Source: Hemerocallis citrina (taxonomy: Eukaryota; Streptophyta; Magnoliopsida; Asparagales; Asphodelaceae). Taken from it: DNA of 64,000 nt. Shown here in pieces: positions 22,840 to 34,647 of this stretch. The notes under the pieces are model-generated. The model did no database searches. It worked only from the letters and a program-made list of their open reading frames with translations, and was not told where the DNA came from. The stretch is taken from the NCBI GenBank assembly GCA_017893485.1, contig CM030360.1:9474597-9538596 (forward strand), given 5' to 3'. The position numbers and the translations under genes were made by a program. Position 1 is the first letter of the stretch. Each line of letters opens with the position of its first letter.

Positions 22840-24600
22840 CTTTCTCTAAATCACAACACTTCATCCCTAATCTGAAACTTTGATAATCTGCCTGTGCCAA
22901 CCTGCTCCTTCATCTTCTGAATCTCTGCATCCTCCATCTGACCATCTATAATTTTTTCATTCAGCGTGGGCTGAAGCCTCAACTGAGCTAAAGATGCTCC
23001 CAAACCTTGCAAAACTACCTCAATTCTAGCCCAATCTATCTTCTCTGCAAGATGCCTCTGGGTCGTGATCAAACAGGCCAAACTGTTTTTACGGCTAAGT
23101 GCATCCGCAACAACATTAGCCCTACCAAGATGGTATTTAATCTCAAGACGCATGTCCTCAAGTACTTCCAGCCATCTTCATTGCCTCAGATTCAAGTTCT
23201 TTTGCTGATAGATGTATTTCAAACTTTTGTGGTCTGTGTACATGTTTAACTTCTCACCATACACATAATGCCTCCATTGCTTCAAAGCAAAAATAATCGC
23301 AGCCAACTCCAGATCATGAGTCGGATAATTCTTCTCATGCGGTCTTAGTTGGCTAGATCCATAAGTGATTACCTTTCCCTCTTGCATCAAGACACACCTA
23401 AGCCCACGATATTAAGCATCGCTGTAGATATCATACTCAACACCTGCTTTAGGCAAAGCCAAAATGGGAGCAGTAGTCAATTTCTCTTTCAACTCCTGAA
23501 AGCTTGCCTCACACTGCTCATTCCAATTGAAATTTATATTCTTCTTGCTCAGACCAATGAGCGGCACGACTATCTGAGCATAATTTTGAATAAACCTCCT
23601 GTAGTAGCCGGTTAACCAAAAAAAACTTCTGATTTCTTTCACTGTAGTAGACATTGCCCAGTCTTTCACTGCCTCTATCTTTTGAGGATCAGTAGCCACT
23701 CCCTCCTTAGAAAGCATACGACCCAGGAATGCCACTTCAGATTTCCAAAATCACACTTGGATAACTTGGCATAAAACTCATGCTCTTGAATCTTCTTCAG
23801 AACCTCTGCCAGATGCTCAGTGTGCTCCTCCTCCGACTTGGAGTAAACAAGAATATTATCGATGAACACCATGACGAAAGAATCAATAAATAGCCTCAGA
23901 ACCATGTTCATCATGTCCATAAAAATTGCAGGTGCATTCGTCACTCCAAATGGCATAACTAAGAATTCGTAATGCCCATGCCAAGTTCTGAATGCAGTCT
24001 TATGCACATCTTCTACTTTCACTCGAACCTGATGGTATCTTGACCGAAGGTCTATTTTAAAGAAGATAGCTACCCCTTGCAGACGATCAAACAGGTCATC
24101 GATTCGTGGAATTGGATATTTATTCTGAACAATTACCTTATTCAGCTTCCGGTAATCGATGCACATTCTCATCGACCCATCCTTCTTCTTCACCAACAAA
24201 ACCAGTGCTCCCCAAGTTGATGCACTCGGCCGAATAAATTTTTTTCCCAAAAGCTCCTCAATCTGCCGCTTAACTTCATCCTGCTCCACAGGCACCATCC
24301 TATACGATGCCTTGGAAATATGTGCACTCCCTGGCTAGATAATGATGCTGAACTCTACATTACGATGCGGGGGTAGCCCCAGAAAATTCTCCAAGAACAC
24401 ATTCGGGTAATCCCGAACTACTGGAATCTGCTGCACCTCTACCGGAACCTTCTTCTTGCTAATAGCTACCACCAAACCTGAACATCTCTTCTTTCCCTGG
24501 AAAGTGACTGTAGGACCTCCTGGAGCCTTCACTATTACCTCCTTGGTTTTACACTCGATGTTTGCACTGTACACCGACATCCAATCAATGCCAATGACAA
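22840..24600 (-). pseudogene. A, reverse transcriptase and RNase H
   Basis: From 24600 down: the end of protease (IDWMSVYSANIE), a linker, then RT with [28 protein letters not shown] and [12 protein letters not shown]. The last is the YxDD box, in which the second catalytic Asp is now Asn, so polymerase activity should be lost. A frameshift near 23745 precedes [11 protein letters not shown]. RNase H follows (YDIYSDA, then a stop; [27 protein letters not shown]). A stop at about 24337 separates linker and RT, and others occur at 23410 and 23177. Confidence 0.9.
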
Positions 24601-26131
24601 TGTAACGCCCCGATTTCCAAATAAGATCGAATTCGAGATTTCACAGGATCTTTACTTCACTTCGTACAATTTTACAAGGAAATTTAAAACTTTTCAATCA
24701 TACATCAGAGTTTATTACATCTTTGTTTACACAGCAGAAAATACAACAATGAAATAAAATACAACTTGTGCGACTATAATAATGTAAATCATCAACTGCA
24801 TCATAACATCTTTATAGCAAAGTCCATTACTTACATATCAACCTATGGGCATGTCAGTCACTTACAACTGATGAAAATGTTATACTCGGCTATCCTTTCT
24901 ATGTCGTACATATAACGATCTCATTACTTTAACAAATCACAAAGTTGAATGAACAATAAAGTGTTAAATTGTGACTACGCTAAACATATAAGTGTATGCC
25001 ATGTCATAATGCCTAATGCACACATTTAATACTATGATGACACTAATGCACACTTGTTCGGATTCTATGCATCCCATACTATATAGGTCCGAGGGCAAGC
25101 ATCTACGTACTCCACAATAAAGGGCTCGATCCCACGCCATGAAACTACCCAGTAATAAAATAAGGTTTAGATCATTCCACCACTATGCATCTCAGCCTCG
25201 CTGGCTATTATAACAGATCCCTCATTGTGCGAACCATCCTGCAAGTGCCCCCTAGCCCCGGTATACGTATATACATTGGAGTATGGTAAATATCCGCCTG
25301 ACTATGCTAAGTCCTGGATTTAGAAATAAAAGTCCATCCCCCACGGAGCAACCACAGTCTGCCAACTGGGTCTATAGCCACGGAGATCCACCGCCGACTA
25401 TATAGAAGCACCCACTTACGTTTTCCTAAGTTTACTACATCTTCACTTATGTGCCTAATTATTTAGTTCAATACATGAATAAATTTCCAAGTCTAGAATT
25501 AGTTTTACCTTCTACCGGACTTTATCAACAAATACGAGATAGCTCCATGGCCATATCTCAAAACATAATCTCAACTCTTTTTAATTTAATAGTGCTGGTA
25601 CCCGAGGTCTCACTAACTCTAAATCACAAACTTTTTCATGTACAAAAAATCATGGGTACACATACCCTTTAATAAACAGGTCTTAAACCTAGTTATTTTC
25701 ATCTTCAACTTATTTACAAATGATCAAAATCTTGTCTTAACACTTGTCCACAAAGTAATCATTTCTTAGTCTTGCCACTAATCATGATCTAGTTATTCAT
25801 AGCAAATAATAATTCATTTCAAGTACACAATATCATTACATAAAATCTTATTCACAAATTCAAGCTCATATGATGTCTCAATTTACTTCAAGATATTTCT
25901 TAAACAAAATTAAAAAATGCAATCTCTTTGAGAGTAAACACTTCACAAAACAATATTTTACTTTTCTTCACCAAAGCAAGTTATATTCTCAAATTTCTAT
26001 TTTTAAACTTCAAGAAAACTCTATACTATCGCTTAATAATTTTCATTTCATTTTATATTAATACTAAGATTATATTCTATATTTAAAAGAAGACCAATTC
26101 ATGAGAAAAAATCCAAAAAAATCAAATGAGA

Positions 26132-26210
26132 GGCCTGGGTTTTGAACCCAGGACCTGCGGCAGCACACAGCCAGCGCCCAGACCCCTAACCCACTAGCCG
26201 TTAAGTCCAT
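26132..26210 (-). other. tRNA-like module 1 of LTR C
   Basis: On the minus strand a B-box-like CCTGGGTTCAAAACCCAGG (inverse at 26134-26152) stands about 60 bases after a GGCTAGTGGGTTAGG A-box-like stretch. It is diverged and probably not a working tRNA gene. It is in the same place as modules in LTRs A, B and D. Confidence 0.5.
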
Positions 26211-26301
26211 TTGGACTTTTGTCTTAATCCGAGAATAAAAACCCCTTATGCATCGGTACAGTCCGAAATCTTTATTGAAATGAAACCAAAATAAAATGTG
26301 A

Positions 26302-26375
26302 CTATCAAGTTTTAAACCCAAGATCTCTCACAACAGTGCTCTGTTTTACACTAGCTAACCAGTAAGTCTAAGAAT
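26302..26375 (-). other. tRNA-like module 2 of LTR C
   Basis: A decayed second module: the inverse of AAGTTTTAAACCCAAGA (26306-26322) replaces the B box, with CTGGTTAGCTAGTG upstream on the minus strand. The spacing from module 1 (~170 bp) matches the other LTRs. Confidence 0.4.
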
Positions 26376-26924
26376 GTTTTCTGTTTAGGAAATGTACTAA
26401 AGTACTTTTGTTCATATTGTTCAAAAGTAATCCCTTTTTCATAAGACTTGTTTATCCAAGACTCATTCTTTCATAAGTTGAAATAAAAAATTTTCTTGAC
26501 TGAGATTGAAATTAAAACAGTAAAACAACAAATTTTAAATTCATTAAAACTCTATTCCTACTTCTTTAAACAATTTTCTTTCTCACTTTTCACATAAACT
26601 TGTATAAAGCTTGAGTAGTGTTCATAAACTAGTTTTTGTTCCTACTTTTACAAATTTCAATTTATAACAAACCTAGCATGTCACTTATTCGTGAGAATTT
26701 CACAAAGACTCTTTCATGCAATAGTTTATATTTTCAATTATAACATGGCAAAAATACACATATGTCAACACTTCTCATCATACTAACTAATTTCATTTTG
26801 TTTTCTCTCATCTTTCTTATTTATCAAAGCATGATTTGAAATATAACTTTCTTTCACAAATTTTCATATACTCAACAAGTACAAAATTTGCAAACATACA
26901 CTACAATAGTTGATGGATTTACCG

Positions 26925-27150
26925 GCGTATATTCCCCGGCGTTTTACCAATTGCGCGGGGGTAGGATAAGCCCAGGATTGGGTCGCAAAATCCTATAGTT
27001 ATACATCGGCGGTCTGTACAAAACGCCAGTGAATTATAATATTCACCGGCGTTTTTAAAAAAAACACCGGTGAATAGAAAGCAATAATGTGCCTTCGTAA
27101 TTCCTCTCCCATTCACCGGCATTTATTAATAAAAATTCCGGTGAATTTAC
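26925..27150. repeat. 5' subterminal palindromes of CACTA-2
   Basis: Copies of TTCACCGGCGTTTTT, AAACACCGGTGAA and related forms, arranged like those of CACTA-1 at 1603-1850. The stretch TATTCCCCGGCGTTTTACYA is shared with CACTA-1, showing close relationship. Confidence 0.85.
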
Positions 27151-27249
27151 TGGGATAAATCCCCATTCCTTCCACTAAACCCTTTCATTTCGTTTGATTT
27201 TTTTTCCCCAAATCCTAAATTCTTCGCGCCTCCTTTCGCCGTCGCCAGC

Positions 27250-27377
27250 GGGTCTCCTTTCGCGCGACGTCGGGGCCTCATCGCAAGTACTCACTTTCTT
27301 TCTCTCTCTCTCTCTCTCTCTCTACTCCTCTGATTTTATTGTTCGGCGGTGGCGATTTGGGGGTTAGGGTCTCCGCC
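27250..27377 (+). repeat. Leader segment, copy 1
   Basis: GGGTCTCCTTTCGCG...GGGGCCTC...GCAAGTACTC, a CT microsatellite and GTGGCGATTTGGGGGTTAG recur at 30257-30382. Copy 1 is cut off at GTCTCCGCC by a foreign CACTA-like end. It probably belongs to the 5' leader of CACTA-2. Confidence 0.85.
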
Positions 27378-27500
27378 CACTACAAGAAATTTGCCATATA
27401 CCAACGGATACCTGTAGTGACGGTCACTAAAACCGTAGGTATAGGTATCATATACCTACACACGTGTAGTAAACTGTGGGTATAGATATCATATGCACTA
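27378..27500 (+). mobile_element. Left end of a different CACTA family, nested in CACTA-2
   Basis: CACTACAAGAAATTTGCC followed by repeats of ACCGTAGGTATA / TATACCTAC type looks like the left end and subterminal repeats of another CACTA family. I could not find a matching right end (inverse of CACTACAAGAAA), so the element is truncated or rearranged. Confidence 0.6.
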
Positions 27501-28296
27501 ATTTATTTCCCTCCCAACTTTTTCATTTTCCCTCCCCCCAACCCCAAATATTTCATTTATCCCTCTAAAACTCCTAAATCCCAAACCCAATCTCTAAATT
27601 CTCTTCCTCCCGAGTTGGCGTCCCCCTCCCATCCTCCTCTTCTTCCTCGGCGTCGATCTCGACGAGATCTCCTCCGCATCTGCCTCCTCCTCCTCCTCCT
27701 CCTCTGCTGGTGCCGACATTGAGGTTCACTGATTTTTGGGGGCATGGTCCTTGCCAATATTGAAGTAAAAAATACATTTTCCCCCCTCTTCTCCCTCTTC
27801 CATTGTAGGATTCTTCTTGATCTTTCATATCTTAACCTGCATCCCCACATCAGAAAAGTGGATGTATCAAGAGAAACCTTTTAATACTTATACTTCCTAT
27901 GTTATCAATACTTCTCTTCCCATTTCCCGTATGTTTTCCACAAGTACATTTTTGCTAGAGAGTACTCCCAGAATCTTAAACATTTCTAAATCTCCAAGTC
28001 CGGCTTCATTTGTTCTCATTGTGCAAGCATCAATTTCTTAACGTATTACCTCAGAGTTCTTTATTCCTTTTCTGTTATTCCTTCTTAATCCGGGTGCTAT
28101 TTGATGTTTTGATTTGATGATAGTTGCTATTAGTTCATCCATACATTTTTTCACTAGCTACCTTAATCTTAGCCAAGTCCAAAGACTGGAAGTACATGCA
28201 AATATTCTTGGTCAAGAGTCCAAATTGAGCTAATTTCCTAACCTGATTTCTTTTTGCAAGTATGTAGCACTTACCTGAGGTTCTTTGTTTCCACAG

Positions 28297-28804
28297 CTTG
28301 TGTAAATACATGATGGTTGCTTCTGGCAGACCATCTGCATATATTCAACGATCTAAGGTTGAATCCGTGATCAAGGTAAAATCTTCAAATTTGAACATGG
28401 CCAAAAACATTCATTACTAATTTTTGATCAGGGTAAAATTTTCAAATTTGAATCAATTCAAAGACAAACATGGCCAAACACATTCATTATTAATTTTTGT
28501 TCATTTTCACACAGGTTTGGGATCATGCTGCCGGTGTCATATGTGTCATTGAAGCAGGAGGTCAGGTCTGTTATCTTTCATATCGAATTATCACAGTTCC
28601 TGTGACACAATTTCTCCAACCTTCTGAATAATGAGAGTTTATTTCTTTTACCAGGTTACTGACTGGAGAGGAAGCCAACTTGACCTGGCAGCAGATCAAA
28701 TTGAGCGAAGGATTATCTTTCCTTCAGGTGGAGTTCTCGTTTCAAACGATAACTTACACAAACAGCTATTGGAAATGATCCCATCCAATTCTTCTGTAGC
28801 ATAA
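28297..28804 (+). pseudogene. Captured last three exons of a HAL2/SAL1-like bisphosphate nucleotidase
   Basis: Three exons with GT...AG introns: 28297-28375 (YMMVASGRPSAYIQRSKVES), 28515-28565 (VWDHAAGVICVIEAGGQ) and 28655-28804 (VTDWRGSQLDLAADQIERR..., ending SSVA then TAA). WDxAAG is the metal/substrate-binding motif of the inositol monophosphatase superfamily; the surrounding residues fit the 3'(2'),5'-bisphosphate nucleotidases (HAL2/SAL1-like), which hydrolyse PAP to AMP in sulfur metabolism. The N-terminal two-thirds, including the first metal-binding motifs, is absent, so no activity is expected. Introns are kept, so capture was at DNA level. The reading frame is open, which suggests either recent capture or selection. 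Confidence 0.82.
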
Positions 28805-29803
28805 CATAAAAATTAGTTTTCAGCAAATAGATTTACTCATTTACAATTTAAATCAATTGATTGTGAATGTATTTTTTCTCCCACCAATATGAAATAAAGA
28901 TCATGATTCCTTTTACCATGCAATATACAGTGAATTCTTTCACAACATTGAATTATGTAATTTTCAGAAATCTTGAAATCCAGACTCCGGTTTTGATTTA
29001 TGGGTGCCTAGTTATATTTGGCTAAGTAAATGTGAAGATTTTCAGAAATCTTGAAATCCAGACTCCGGTTCTAAGCTATCGGCTTTATAATTTAGAGTTT
29101 TCGTGTTCTTTTGGGAAGAAGTTATCTTGGTTTAGGGATGTTCGAACTGCTGGGCTTCTCTTTTGGTTCTAGCAAAAAGCTGTATGGTGCTACTACAGAG
29201 CTTAACATAAAGTTTAGGCTTCAGCGTATCAAAGGGATATGGCAACATTTATTTTTTTATTATTAGGAATTTTACTTTCAAAAGGAAAAGAAATTGACTT
29301 TACAGAAGACGTAATCAGAAATATCTAATAATTATAAATGAAAATCAATAAGAATGAAGAACATCTGAATAATCCTAAGACCGAACTAATTATACATTTT
29401 TAATATATAATTCTCTAATATGACACAAAACCTTCAGAATAATCGTGAAGGAATCCTTTACTTCAAAATTTTATAAATAGTCATATCTAGTTTTGTTCCC
29501 TTACACTTAAATTTACATTGAATTATCTTTCTTTATGTAAACTAAAATACTCATTTCAACATACATGAATATACATGAATACTACACATGCTCATGCACA
29601 TACACCAATACTGGAAATCCGACCTTCTTTTAGGTTCAACTATTATAAATGAATATTCGACCTTTTTTAATAAATGATTACTACCTGGCAATGACCACAT
29701 TTGGTAGGCATCACTCCCATTATTTGAATGTGATAACCAAAATGAATATTGACTATTTGTTGATGACCAAAGTTAGATCTTTTTTGCTTTGTTGTTTGTG
29801 AAG

Positions 29804-29954
29804 GGCTCTCAACAAGCGAGAAATGATTGAACTTGCTCAAAATACAGCTGATGTGTTTGCCGACGATGAAGTGAAGAAGGCTGTAAAGAAGATTTGTAGG
29901 ATGCTAAAAGAAGATTACTGCAAAGAGAATCAAGATCTGGTTGCCGTAAAATAA
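29804..29954 (+). pseudogene. Captured exon of an unidentified gene
   Basis: After an acceptor-like TTTGTGAAG the frame reads ALNKREMIELAQNTADVFADD, then a Lys-rich stretch (KKAVKKICRMLKEDY) to a TAA at 29952. It is a charged, probably helical ~50-residue C-terminus with host-like codon use, unlike its AT-rich surroundings. I do not recognise the family. It may come from a second captured gene. Confidence 0.5.
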
Positions 29955-30256
29955 GAAAATTGTTAGTGTCGTATCTCAAATGGGAGTCAATTGAATGTTA
30001 TATTATAATGAAATTGAATATGTTGATCGTAGTTTAAAGTATTGATTCTCATGTCTGCACACATGAATTCAATTGTGTATCTGGTTATTAACTATTTTGT
30101 AAATTGACATGCTTGTAATACTTCATTAATTTTTAATATGAAGTTTAATTTTATTTAATTTTAAACACATTTATCTATTTTATTGTATATTTAGTTTATA
30201 ATTGGATTAATATTATAAAAGAAAATATTAAATTATCATACTTCTTGATTTCATTG

Positions 30257-30382
30257 GGTCTCCTTTCGCGCAACATCGGGGCCTCGTCGCAAGTACTCTC
30301 TCTCTCTCTCTCTCTCTCTATCTACTTCTTGATTTCATTGTGATGCAGTGGCGATTTGGGGGTTAGGTCTCCGCCGTCGCCA
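30257..30382 (+). repeat. Leader segment, copy 2
   Basis: Second copy of 27250-27377, here continuing without the foreign CACTA end into GTCGCCACTGGGTCACC. The two copies bracket the captured-gene region. The stretch from here to 31057 is low-complexity G/T-rich sequence without coding signal. Confidence 0.85.
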
Positions 30383-31057
30383 CTGGGTCACCATTGTGAG
30401 GTGGGGTCTCCTTTCGATATTGGGATTGTCATTATTATTTGGAGGTTAGGGATTGTTTTCGACTAGTGATGGAAATTTTGATGTTGAAATTGTGTAGGGT
30501 TTTCAGTTGAGGTATTTAGTTAATTGCTATTGCTGTTTTAAGTTGATGTTAAAATTGTGTAGGGTTAGGGATTGTCGTTTGTATCAAGTGTTGATGATGA
30601 TTGTGGGGGTAGTTAATATCTGATTGTTAGATTTTGATATGAGGGGTTTATTTTAGTAATTGGAGACCTTGATTTTGATATGAGGGGTTTATTTTTGTAG
30701 TTGGTTACAATTTAAATGTGGCGGTGAGGATGACTTTGGAATGGATTGATGTTGGGATAGGTAGGTTGGAGATGGGTTTGGAGATGACTTCGAAATCAAT
30801 TATAGTATGTTACATTCACTTGGATAAGGAGATGGGTTTGGAGATGGGTTCCGAAGTTGTATTGATGGTTAAGGGTTTAGTACTTATATTCTAATAATAC
30901 CTTGAACTTAAAAAAGTATGGTCGAGATCAGTTAATGCTTTGTGGGTTGGTTGTCTATAGCTTGCACAGCTTCGACTCTCTAGTTTCAGTAGCCGGGATT
31001 AGCATGTGATTTTGCTCTAGCAAGAACACTCTTCTGAAGTTGCACAATATGATTTTT

Positions 31058-31824
31058 GAGGAGCGACTAGTGATGGAAATTTTTATCTAAAATTTATATA
31101 CAATTATATCATGATGTCTACATAAGTATCAGTTTCTAACGTAATGTTCATGCTTGTTACTTGGGTTTGAAAATAAGATAGTTCTTTGCCGTATGGTTTT
31201 AAGTGATGATGAGATGGATTATGTAACTGAAGTTGCATACTATGATTTACAGAGGAGTGACTAGTGATGAAATAATCTTGTTTGAACTTATGTTGTGATT
31301 TCAATTGACAGTTATTTCACGAGTATTATAAAAGTATAAATTTCATTTCAGTTAGTAGAAATTTTGCCTGCATTTGGCAGTGAAAGTATTCTTTTCACTC
31401 TTTGTAATTCAATAATGAGATGAGATGGATCATGTATCTGAAGTTGCACACTATGATTTTTTGAGGAGCGACTAGTGATGGAAATTTTTTATCTAAACTT
31501 TATATACAATTATATCATGATGTCTACATGAGTATCAGTTTCTAACGTAATGTTCATGCTTGTTGCTTGGGTTTGAAAATGAGAGTATTCTTTGCCGTAT
31601 GGTTTTAAGTGATGATGAGATGGATTATGTAACTGAACTTGCATACTATGATTTACAGAGGAGTGACTAGTGATGAAATAATCCTGTTTGAACTTATGTT
31701 GTGATTTCAATTGACAGTTATTTCACGAGTATTATAAAAGTATAAGTTTCATTTCAGTTAGTAGAAATTTTGCCTGCATTTGGCAGTGAAAGTATTCTTT
31801 TTCACTCTTTGTAATTCAATAATT
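31058..31824 (+). repeat. 405-bp tandem duplication in CACTA-2
   Basis: Unit 1 (31058-31462) and unit 2 (31463-31824, incomplete) start GAGGAGCGACTAGTGATGG and are nearly identical. The pair of 66-residue minus-strand frames is a by-product. No function is apparent. Confidence 0.9.
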
Positions 31825-31904
31825 TGAACTCTATATTTTGGTTTTGATTGAAAGAGTGCTGCATCTTTTTATATATAAAAAATATTTTTTTAAATTTATA
31901 TACC

Positions 31905-32165
31905 CACACCGGCGTTTGTAAAAATGCCAGTGTAGAATGAATATCAGGGAGAAGAGGGCAGTCTTCAATATGCCTTACACCGGCGCTTTTGCGACCGCCG
32001 GTGAATCTTACGGATTTACCGGCGTTTGTAAAAATGCCGGTGTAGACCCCCCCTATACTGCGACGCCTGATTTGGCGGCATTAGCACCGACAATTTTAAA
32101 AACGCCGGTGAATTATTCACCGGCGTTTTAAACCACTGGTGAATATAAAAAAAACGCCGGTCTAT
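31905..32165. repeat. 3' subterminal palindromes of CACTA-2
   Basis: Facing pairs such as AACGCCGGTGAA / TTCACCGGCGTTTT at 32100-32128 run up to the right terminal repeat and match the CACTA-1 3' set. Confidence 0.85.
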
Positions 32166-33156
32166 CCGTTGTGTTTTATAGTGATACTAACATGATTCAT
32201 ATTATAAAAGAATTCTTCTTCTAATTATCATGGTATCTACAATCACAACAAAAATCATCCTCATTCATAGTATGATACACTAGCATGAATTTTATCTATA
32301 TCTTTCTTATCAACATTAACTTATATTACTCATTCATATTTTATAGCATGCATATTCTACAACTAGAAAGCATGAAACCACCAACCTTAATTGAAGATTG
32401 AAATCAACAAGAAGGTTGGAACAACTCCTAGCTCCTAGCAAGACTCCTCCTCCTAGCAAGAGCTTCTCCAAGCAAGAACTCCTCCAAAAATGAGAACACT
32501 CTACTCTCTTTCTTTTTCTTTCTCTTATTTTGATATTGTTTTTGGTGCAAAAGAGAAGGAGATATGGGGGTTCTATTTATAGGGTGAAGTTAGGGTCTAA
32601 TATGCATAAATCTCTACATAATAACTCTCTCTTTTAATTCTTCACCTTTTCACTTTCCTAACTCCTCCCTCAAACCCTCCAATGTCCTAACTCCCAAACT
32701 CCCTTCTCTTCCCCTTCCCCCTAGCTCAAATCCGGCCACACCTAGGGTTCAACCCAGTCAACAACCTAGTGTGCATATGGACACATGCACATTCAAATTA
32801 AATACAATTTTTTATAGCTCTAAATGTGTACTAAAAGTTGTAACTTGTCATGTATTAGTCCGAGCTCAACCTAAAATTAGGATTTTATTAATGGGCTTGT
32901 CCCATGGGCTTTTATTTTAATTACTAATTTAACTAATCTAGTGGGCTCTTCTTTTAATCAACTAATTAATTTGTCTATTGGGCTAGATTTCATTTTTGGG
33001 TCCATGGGTTAAAGGAAAGCTAATTAAAATCATGTGCATGCTAAAAACAGATAATGAGAGTAACAAAATGAGAATAAAAATTTACACGTGCATCATACGT
33101 GCAAAAATCAAAAATGCATTTTTAATTTAAAATAAAATGTGGAGTGTTACAGACAA

Positions 33157-34523
33157 CATCGACCCCTAGGATATTCAGCCCGATCAGATCAATTCCGAAG
33201 ATCCTGTCTCTAATCTCGATCTCGCAGTCTGCATAATACTGATCAGTGGTTAAAGTCCCCCCCTGATGGAGTAGCTACTGATAGGACCTTGCCTGGAAAG
33301 ACCTTCGGTTCGACCCCCAAAACTTTAGCAAATTTAGGTGATACAAAAGTATGAGAGGATCCACTATCGAACAGAATAACAGCTTTCTTTCCATTTAATA
33401 AAAGTTCTCCTGTTACATAATAAACTCCCATTACATAACAGTCTTTACTAAATAAAAAGGGAAATGAACAACAGAAAATTCTAAACATCCGCCCTGTACC
33501 AGTAATGACGTGATCCACTTCATCAGTGTCGGCCTCAATCAAAGCGAATACTCGGCCCTGCTGGTACGGCCTCTTCCCCACCTGCTGCGCTGGTGCCTTT
33601 CTGGTGACATTTTGCTGCATGGTGCAGTGAGATCTGTAATGACCTGTCTCTCCACAATTGAAACAAGTTAACACAGGAGGTCTCACCCAACCATTTTCGG
33701 GCCCACCAGCCACATTGACAGCATTCGGTCCCGTAGGTTTGAACATTTGAGTTGGGGGTTGCCCCCTGACGTTCCCAAAAACTGCGGGCCTCTTCCTGAA
33801 ATTCCAATTTTTCCTCCTATTCTTGGCGGCATGAAACTGCTCCATATCCTCCACTGTGGCTGCAGCTCGTTTGACTAGCTTGTCAAACCTCTTGATACCA
33901 AGGGGTATCATCCTTGATTTCAGACTCGGCCTCAATTTGTGCCCAAACTTCCAATCCTTCTTTGCCTCATCCATCACAATTTCAGGTGCATACCTCGAAA
34001 GTTGAGTAAACTTTGTTTCATACTCCTTGACAGACATGCTTCCCTGCTGCAGTGCCAGGAACTCCATCGCTTTCTTCTCTTGGACGTCGGATGGAAAGTA
34101 GTGACCGTGGAACTCTTCCAAGAATTCCTCCCAGCCGATAGCACCATTTCCCATAGTCCGCTTCATGGACTGCCACCGTACACCTGCGTCCTTCTCAAGC
34201 TGCAATGTAACCAGCTTCACCTTGCTACCTTCTGGAGCTTCCAAGACCACTAAAATAGTCTCGACTTGCCTAATCCAATTATCAGCTGCATCTGGGTCTG
34301 ACTCCCCTTCAAACACCAGTGGCTTCATCCTCTTGAATGAATCCACAAGTTTGATCACCTCAGGGACTGATACTGCAGGCATCCCCCTACGATTTTGGTT
34401 CATGGCGACGGTGTTGATGGTTTGATAGACCCTGGCCCATTCTGTTTCTAGGTCGAGTCCACAACTGGGCCCTTCTCCATTCCTTGCTCTTCTTTCAGCC
34501 ATACTCTGATTCATAAGATCCAT
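33157..34523 (-). pseudogene. A, gag and protease start
   Basis: The start MDLMNQSMAERRARNGEG at 34523 opens a 426-residue frame. The gag core spans about residues 80-240 (DPDAADNWIRQVE, YFPSDVQEKKAMEFLALQQG). A CCHC zinc knuckle, CFNCGETGHYRSHC, lies near residue 290. The retropepsin motif FDSGSSHTFVSP is near residue 385, so the Asp is kept. A frameshift near 33250 ends this frame; protease continues to 33157 (CEIEIRDRIFGIDLIG) and, beyond LTR C, at 24600. Gag and protease are one frame, as is usual in chromoviruses. Confidence 0.9.
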
Positions 34524-34647
34524 TAAATTTATAGCAGAAACATGAATTTAAATCAACTTTTTCATTTCATTGAATTCAAACTTTGTACATTCAAATTTAA
34601 AACATCGTTTGGCATTCATGCGAAGAACATTGAGATAATACAACATT

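Larger units (their letters stand above)
26899..32183 (+). mobile_element. CACTA-2: gene-capturing CACTA element in LTR C
   Basis: Ends CACTACAATAGTTG and the inverse of CACTATAAAACAC, with ATA duplicated (26896-26898, 32184-32186). It is 5285 bp with the same ACCGGCGTTT subterminal palindromes as CACTA-1, but I find no TNP2 domain in any frame. It contains host-like exons of a nucleotidase (28297-28804), another exon-like fragment (29804-29954), a duplicated leader segment and a 405-bp tandem duplication. It is best read as a non-autonomous Pack-CACTA element that depends on a related transposase. Orientation is set by the captured exons and leader. Confidence 0.92.
24601..33151 (-). mobile_element. 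LTR C: solo-type LTR inserted in A, split by CACTA-2
   Basis: Ends TGTAACGCCCC and GAGTGTTACA, flanked by GACAA on both sides (24596-24600, 33152-33156). Without the CACTA element it is 3266 bp, the same size as the intact LTR of A, and it shares landmarks such as the CATCCCATACTATATAGG region. No gag or pol lies inside, so it is best explained as a solo LTR from LTR-LTR recombination. A TATA box on the minus strand (inverse of CTATTTATAGG, 32573-32583) agrees with minus orientation. Confidence 0.88.

Noticed and set aside
27817..28041. 74-residue plus frame, and a minus frame reading LGDLEMFKILGVLSS
   Set aside because: The minus reading is open for only about 40 codons and then has stops. 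I could not decide between a captured exon and a copia-like relic, so I make no call.
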